In this document: positions 60,581-64,000 of the stretch, piece after piece
How the letters are laid out: the number at the start of each line of letters is the position of its first letter
How positions within the stretch are numbered: position 1 is the first letter of the stretch
NCBI RefSeq assembly: GCF_016863315.1
Contig: NZ_BOOQ01000019.1
Span: 124,001-188,000 of the forward strand
Reading direction: 5' to 3'
DNA length: 64,000 bases
Source: Planotetraspora silvatica
Lineage (GTDB): Bacteria > Actinomycetota > Actinomycetes > Streptosporangiales > Streptosporangiaceae
The notes under the pieces: model-generated
What the model was told of the DNA's origin: nothing
Databases searched by the model: none
The model's input: the letters and a program-made list of their open reading frames with translations, nothing else
Program-made: the position numbers and the translations under genes

Positions 60581-61525
60581 CTACGAAGCGGCTTCGGCCC
60601 TCGCCCGCCGGGCGTCGCGTCGCTCCTCGAAGCGGGTCGCGGCCACTTCGAGCTTGGCGAGGAAGGCCGACAGCTCCTCGCGAGCCTGCTCCCCTTCGGC
60701 GTCGAGCCCTTCGACGTCGAAGGTCTTCCACTGCCGCAGCACCGGCAACAGGACCTCGTCACAGTGCTGGCGCAGGTCGTAGATGCCCGCCATGGCGATC
60801 GTCACGGACTTGCGGGCGAAGCCCTCGATGCCCTGCCCCGGCATCTGGAACGAGGTCACGACATCGGTGACGGCCCGCATGGTCTGCGACGGGGCCAGCT
60901 CGAGCGCGGCGGCGAGGAGGTTCCGGTAGAAGAGCATGTGCAGGTTCTCGTCGGCGGCGACCCGCGAGAGCAACCTCTCGCAGACCGGGTCGCCCGACAC
61001 CTTTCCGGTGTTCCGGTGAGCGACGCGGGTGGCCAGCTCCTGGAACGAGACGTAGGCCAGCTGCCGCAGCATGCCGTCGTACTCCGTGGCGAAGCCGTTC
61101 TGCATGTGGGTCATCCTGGCCCGCTCCAGCGCGACCGGATCGACGGCCCGGGAGACGGTGAGGTAGTCGCGGATGGCGAACGCGTGCCGCCCCTCCTCCG
61201 CCGTCCACCGGTGCACCCATGTGCCCCAGGCGCCGTCCCTGCCGAATGTCGTGGCGATCTCGTGGTGATAGCTCGGCAGGTTGTCCTCGGTCAGGAGGTT
61301 GACGATGAGCGAGACACGGGCGGGTTCGGGAATCGAGGAGTCCTCCGGCGACCAGGCCTCGCCCTCCAGCACTCCGTCGAACGTCCGGCCGTCGCTCCAC
61401 GGGACGTACTCGTGCGGAAACCACTCCTTGGCCACCGCGAGGTGGCGGTCCAACTCTCGCCCTACGACGGGTTCGAGCTCTACGAGCAGCTCCGTCTGGG
61501 TGAGCGGGCGAGACGCGACCGACAT
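60581..61525 (-). CDS. Acyl-ACP desaturase (FA_desaturase_2), 314 aa
   Basis: Soluble di-iron desaturase of the ferritin-like fold. The diiron ligands are visible in TEDNLPSYHHEI, WTAEEGRHAFAIRDY (EExxH) and AADENLHMLFYRN (DExxH). It introduces a double bond into acyl-ACP or acyl-CoA for membrane or mycolate-like lipids. The start is ATG 61525 with GGAGG six bases before the spacer. A perfect 28-bp palindrome lies 31 bp upstream of the ATG, which strongly suggests control by a TetR-family regulator of lipid metabolism. No such regulator is adjacent. It is convergent with the gene at 59723. Confidence 0.93.
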   Translation of the reverse strand: MSVASRPLTQTELLVELEPVVGRELDRHLAVAKEWFPHEYVPWSDGRTFDGVLEGEAWSPEDSSIPEPARVSLIVNLLTEDNLPSYHHEIATTFGRDGAWGTWVHRWTAEEGRHAFAIRDYLTVSRAVDPVALERARMTHMQNGFATEYDGMLRQLAYVSFQELATRVAHRNTGKVSGDPVCERLLSRVAADENLHMLFYRNLLAAALELAPSQTMRAVTDVVTSFQMPGQGIEGFARKSVTIAMAGIYDLRQHCDEVLLPVLRQWKTFDVEGLDAEGEQAREELSAFLAKLEVAATRFEERRDARRARAEAAS

Positions 61526-61556
61526 GTGGGACCTCCGAGTCAGCAAACCTACTTTG

Positions 61557-61584
61557 GCGTAACCTACGCTAGCGTAGGTTACGC
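61557..61584. promoter_or_regulatory. Perfect 28-bp palindromic operator of the desaturase gene
   Basis: Half-site GCGTAACCTACGCT (61557-61570) is followed directly by its exact complement (61571-61584). The core TACGCTAGCGTA has the form of TetR-family operators. It is located 31 bp upstream of the desaturase start. Confidence 0.85.
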
Positions 61585-61909
61585 ACTCGCCCGGCCATTT
61601 CGCCCGGGCCGTCGAGCTTCCGGGACTGCTCGAGCCCGGCCACCTCCGCTCCGCCGCTCAACCGTGCCCCACCGCGACCCGGCCGACTGCCCCACTGTGC
61701 GGCTCCGAGGAAGCGCTGCAACGCAACGGATACGGGCCGTGCGCCGGTCGGCGCGTGGTCGAACCGGGAGCCGAGGCCACTGGGGTGAACACCGACAGCG
61801 GTCAAGTCGAGGCCCGCTCGAACGGACATGGCTTGCGGGCACAGGGGGCTTGCGTAATGTTCCTCTACTGTTCCTCGGGGCGACGGCTGGCGCGGTCATA
61901 GTCACTAAC
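61585..61909. other. 325-bp gap upstream of the PhoD-like gene
   Basis: No supported gene. The stretch is GC-rich. A GGTGAAC heptamer at about 61783 resembles one unit of a PHO box, but in reverse and without a clear second unit. Just before the ATG, TCATAGT could be a -10 for a nearly leaderless PhoD-like mRNA. Confidence 0.35.
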
Positions 61910-63520
61910 ATGCCTGATCTTCAGCTCAGCCGCCGCCACCTGCTCGCGGGTGCCGCCACCGTCGTGGGTGCCGCCGTTCTGCCGTCCGTCAGCAACAGCC
62001 CCGCCGCAGCCGAGGCCGGGCATACCACGGAGCCTTTCCTGCTCGGAGTCGCAAGCGGTGATCCGCTGCCGAACCAAGTAGTGCTGTGGACGCGCCTCGT
62101 CCGCAACTTCGCCGCCGCCGCGTTCTCGACACGGCCGGTGCCGGTGAGCTGGCAGGTGGCCCACGACGAGCGGTTCCGGCGGCTCGCCCGCACCGGAGTC
62201 ACCGTCGCCCGTCCCGAACTGGCCCACTCGGTGCATGTCGACGTCACCGGGCTGGAGCCGGGCCGCGAGTACTTCTATCGCTTCAAGGCCGACGGCGACG
62301 TCAGTCCGGTGGGTCGCACCAAAACAGCGGCGGCCCGCTGGGCCGATCCGTCCCGGCTCCGCCTGGGCATCGTCAACTGCCAGGACTTCCAGAACGGGTA
62401 CTGGCCGGCGTATTGGGGCTTGGCCGAGGAGGACCTCGACGTCGTCTTCCACCTCGGCGACTACATCTACGAGTACGACCCGCGCAGCCGCTTTCCCGAC
62501 CGCGCGCACACGACGCCGGAAACGCTGGGCAACGATCAGCTCACCACGCTCAGCGACTATCGGAACCGGCACGCACAGTACAAGTCGGACCCTGCGCTGC
62601 GCGCCGCGCACGCCGCCTTCCCCTGGGTGGTCACCTGGGACGATCACGAGACCGAGAACAACTACGCGGCCCTGACCGACGAGATCGACGACGCGGGCCC
62701 GGCCAAGCAGACGCGCAAGCAGTTCGCCGCGCAGCGGGCCAACGCCTACCAGGCGTACTACGAGCACATGCCCATCCGGGCCGACCTGCGCATCGGCAGC
62801 AGCGACCTGCGTATCTTCCGGCGCTTCGACTTCGGCCGTCTGGCCCGCTTCAACGTGCTCGACACGCGGCAGTACCGTACCGACCAGCCCGGGGGCTTCT
62901 CCGGTGACTTCGGGTTACCTGCCGCGGGCACGGCTAACTCCGCAGGGACGCTCACCGGTGAGGATCAGGAACGCTGGCTCTCCGCCGGACTGCTCGGCTC
63001 GCACGCGCGATGGAACGTGATCGCCCAGCAGGTGATGATGTCCCGCACGCTGTTCCCCAACCCCACCGGCAGCCCTGTCCCGCCGACGCTGGCCAACCTC
63101 GACCAATGGGACGGCTATGCCCCGCAGCGCACCCGTCTGCTGCGACTGCTGGCCGAGGCCAAGATCTCCAATCCGGTGGTGTTCGCCGGCGACATCCACT
63201 CCACTTGGTTCAGCGAACTGAAAGTGGACTTCGATCGCCCCGAATCGCGCTCGGTCGCCGTCGAGTTCGTCGCCACGTCGGTCAGTTCGGATTTCCCCAC
63301 CGCGTTCGACGCACCTCTCAAGGCCGTCAATCCCACGCTCAACCCGCACGTCCGCTACTTCGACGGGCTCAAGCGGGGCTACCTGCGCTGCGATGTGCGG
63401 CGCGACACCTGGCGCACCGACGTACGCGTCGTCGACACCATCGAGGTCCGTCAGGCACCGGTGAGCACCAGCGCGTCGTACACCGTGGAGGCCGGTAGGT
63501 CCACCCTGGTGACCACCTGA
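61910..63520 (+). CDS. PhoD-like secreted alkaline phosphatase/phosphodiesterase, 536 aa
   Basis: Tat-exported metallophosphoesterase. The twin-arginine signal [20 protein letters not shown] ends near AAAEAG. The N-terminal Fn3-like PhoD_N domain (residues about 40-135) is followed by the metal-binding core: [34 protein letters not shown] and the C-terminal [12 protein letters not shown]. These supply the Asp, Asn and His metal ligands. It releases phosphate from phosphodiesters or monoesters outside the cell. No SD is visible before ATG 61910, so a short leader is likely. A strong bidirectional terminator follows. Phosphate control is expected, but a PHO box is not evident. Confidence 0.94.
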   Translation: MPDLQLSRRHLLAGAATVVGAAVLPSVSNSPAAAEAGHTTEPFLLGVASGDPLPNQVVLWTRLVRNFAAAAFSTRPVPVSWQVAHDERFRRLARTGVTVARPELAHSVHVDVTGLEPGREYFYRFKADGDVSPVGRTKTAAARWADPSRLRLGIVNCQDFQNGYWPAYWGLAEEDLDVVFHLGDYIYEYDPRSRFPDRAHTTPETLGNDQLTTLSDYRNRHAQYKSDPALRAAHAAFPWVVTWDDHETENNYAALTDEIDDAGPAKQTRKQFAAQRANAYQAYYEHMPIRADLRIGSSDLRIFRRFDFGRLARFNVLDTRQYRTDQPGGFSGDFGLPAAGTANSAGTLTGEDQERWLSAGLLGSHARWNVIAQQVMMSRTLFPNPTGSPVPPTLANLDQWDGYAPQRTRLLRLLAEAKISNPVVFAGDIHSTWFSELKVDFDRPESRSVAVEFVATSVSSDFPTAFDAPLKAVNPTLNPHVRYFDGLKRGYLRCDVRRDTWRTDVRVVDTIEVRQAPVSTSASYTVEAGRSTLVTT

Positions 63521-63550
63521 GGCACCAGGTGGGAATTTCAGCGTTCTCAG

Positions 63551-63595
63551 CGGTGCCGGTCTGGTCCGTGACAGTTCCGGACCAGACCGGCACCG
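63551..63595. terminator. Bidirectional hairpin terminator
   Basis: A perfect 18-bp stem CGGTGCCGGTCTGGTCCG with its complement and a nine-base loop, between the PhoD-like gene and the convergent decarboxylase-family gene. Confidence 0.88.
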
Positions 63596-63659
63596 ACCTC
63601 CTCACCGCCCTCGGTCACGGCAGGTATCGAGCACTGAACCGCAGCCGTCCGGACGGCCC

Positions 63660-64000
63660 TCAGCCGACAGGCAGCAGGCCGCGTTCGCCGAAGACCTTCT
63701 TGGCGACGAAGGTGGCGTTGAGCGCCTTGGGCATGCCGCAGTAGACCGCGGAGTGCAGCAGCGCTTCGACGATCTCTTCGGGGGTGAGTCCGACGTTCAG
63801 GGCGGCGTTGATGTGGACGTCGAGTTGGGGCTCACAGCCGCCGAGGGCGGTGAGCATGCCGAGAGTGACCAACTGCCGGTCGCGGGGCGCCAGACCTGGG
63901 CGGTCGTAGATGTCGCCGAAGGCCCAGGCGACGACCTGGTGGCCGAGTTCGGGGGAGATGTCGGCGAGGGAGTCGATGACCTTCTGCCCTCCCTCCCCGT
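63660..64000 (-). CDS. Carboxymuconolactone decarboxylase family protein, partial (5' end beyond the right edge)
   Basis: Minus-strand frame without start inside the window. It reads QKVIDSLADISPELGHQVVA, then FGDIYDRPGLAPRDRQL, VTLGMLTALGGCEPQLDVHI, NVGLTPEEIVEALLHSAVYC and GMPKALNATFVAKKVFGERG before the stop. These are the classic CMD family blocks (RDRxLVTLGmLtALG, GlTpeEIvEallH). At least 113 residues are visible; full proteins are about 120-130, so little is missing. This branch has no CxxC redox motif and is closer to 4-carboxymuconolactone decarboxylases, unlike the AhpD-like protein at 27303. Substrate unknown. Confidence 0.9.
   Translation of the reverse strand, partial: GEGGQKVIDSLADISPELGHQVVAWAFGDIYDRPGLAPRDRQLVTLGMLTALGGCEPQLDVHINAALNVGLTPEEIVEALLHSAVYCGMPKALNATFVAKKVFGERGLLPVG

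Noticed and set aside
61770-61800. PHO box before the PhoD-like gene
   Set aside because: Only one GGTGAAC-type unit is visible and in reverse orientation; the required direct-repeat pair is not there.

Overview
The window is high-GC DNA (roughly 70% by eye, with strong G/C preference at third codon positions, many GTG/TTG starts and several likely leaderless genes). It carries Tat-type secreted enzymes, CUT1 sugar transporters without their own ATPase, PucR, WYL and SUKH proteins and an nSTAND/WD40 giant, which together point to a filamentous actinomycete chromosome. A Streptosporangiales-type host is a guess, not a result. No phage, transposase, rRNA, complete tRNA or CRISPR array was seen.

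Layout. 1-9.2 kb is metabolic and regulatory: the 5' end of an AraC-type regulator, an aldo/keto reductase, a thiolase remnant, a WYL regulator divergent from a NIPSNAP protein, a Tat-exported FAD oxidoreductase, and a membrane protein followed by a NarL-type two-component pair. 9.2-25.5 kb is a large alpha-galactoside island. It holds three unrelated glycosidases (GH31, GH36 and GH97 with a C-terminal NPCBM-like module), two complete CUT1 ABC importers (binding protein plus two permeases each, no ATPase), DeoR and AraC regulators, an SDR and an epimerase-like protein. A duplicated 14-bp operator sits in the DeoR/GH31 divergent promoter. The likely logic is import of galactosides by either transporter, energised by a shared ATPase encoded elsewhere, then cytosolic hydrolysis and oxidation.

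25.5-40.5 kb is accessory. It has XRE/MmyB and MarR regulators and an AhpD-like protein. Next comes a striking pair of paralogous small secreted Gly/Cys/His/Gln-rich proteins, each behind a conserved AT-rich leader of about 250 bp, with a SUKH (SMI1/KNR4) gene between them. Then follow an acyl-CoA ligase / phosphotriesterase-like hydrolase / MFS operon, a frameshifted DUF3800-like gene, a CE7 esterase, and a giant secreted protein of two fused amidase domains whose second active site looks dead.

40.6-48 kb holds a 1.5-kD-residue nSTAND NTPase with fourteen WD40 repeats (a candidate conflict/defence protein), a TetR regulator with a perfect inverted-repeat operator, an SDR, and an orphan gene flanked by 19-bp direct repeats. 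48-56 kb is a tight hydantoin-type catabolic operon: NCS1 permease, hydantoinase/oxoprolinase, three tandem DUF917 paralogues and PucR, with a 15-bp palindrome upstream. 56-64 kb has a DUF418 membrane protein, a kinase-like protein that seems to lack part of its catalytic core, an AlkZ-like winged-helix protein, an unrecognised protein, an acyl-ACP desaturase under a perfect 28-bp palindrome, a PhoD-like phosphatase and a truncated carboxymuconolactone decarboxylase.
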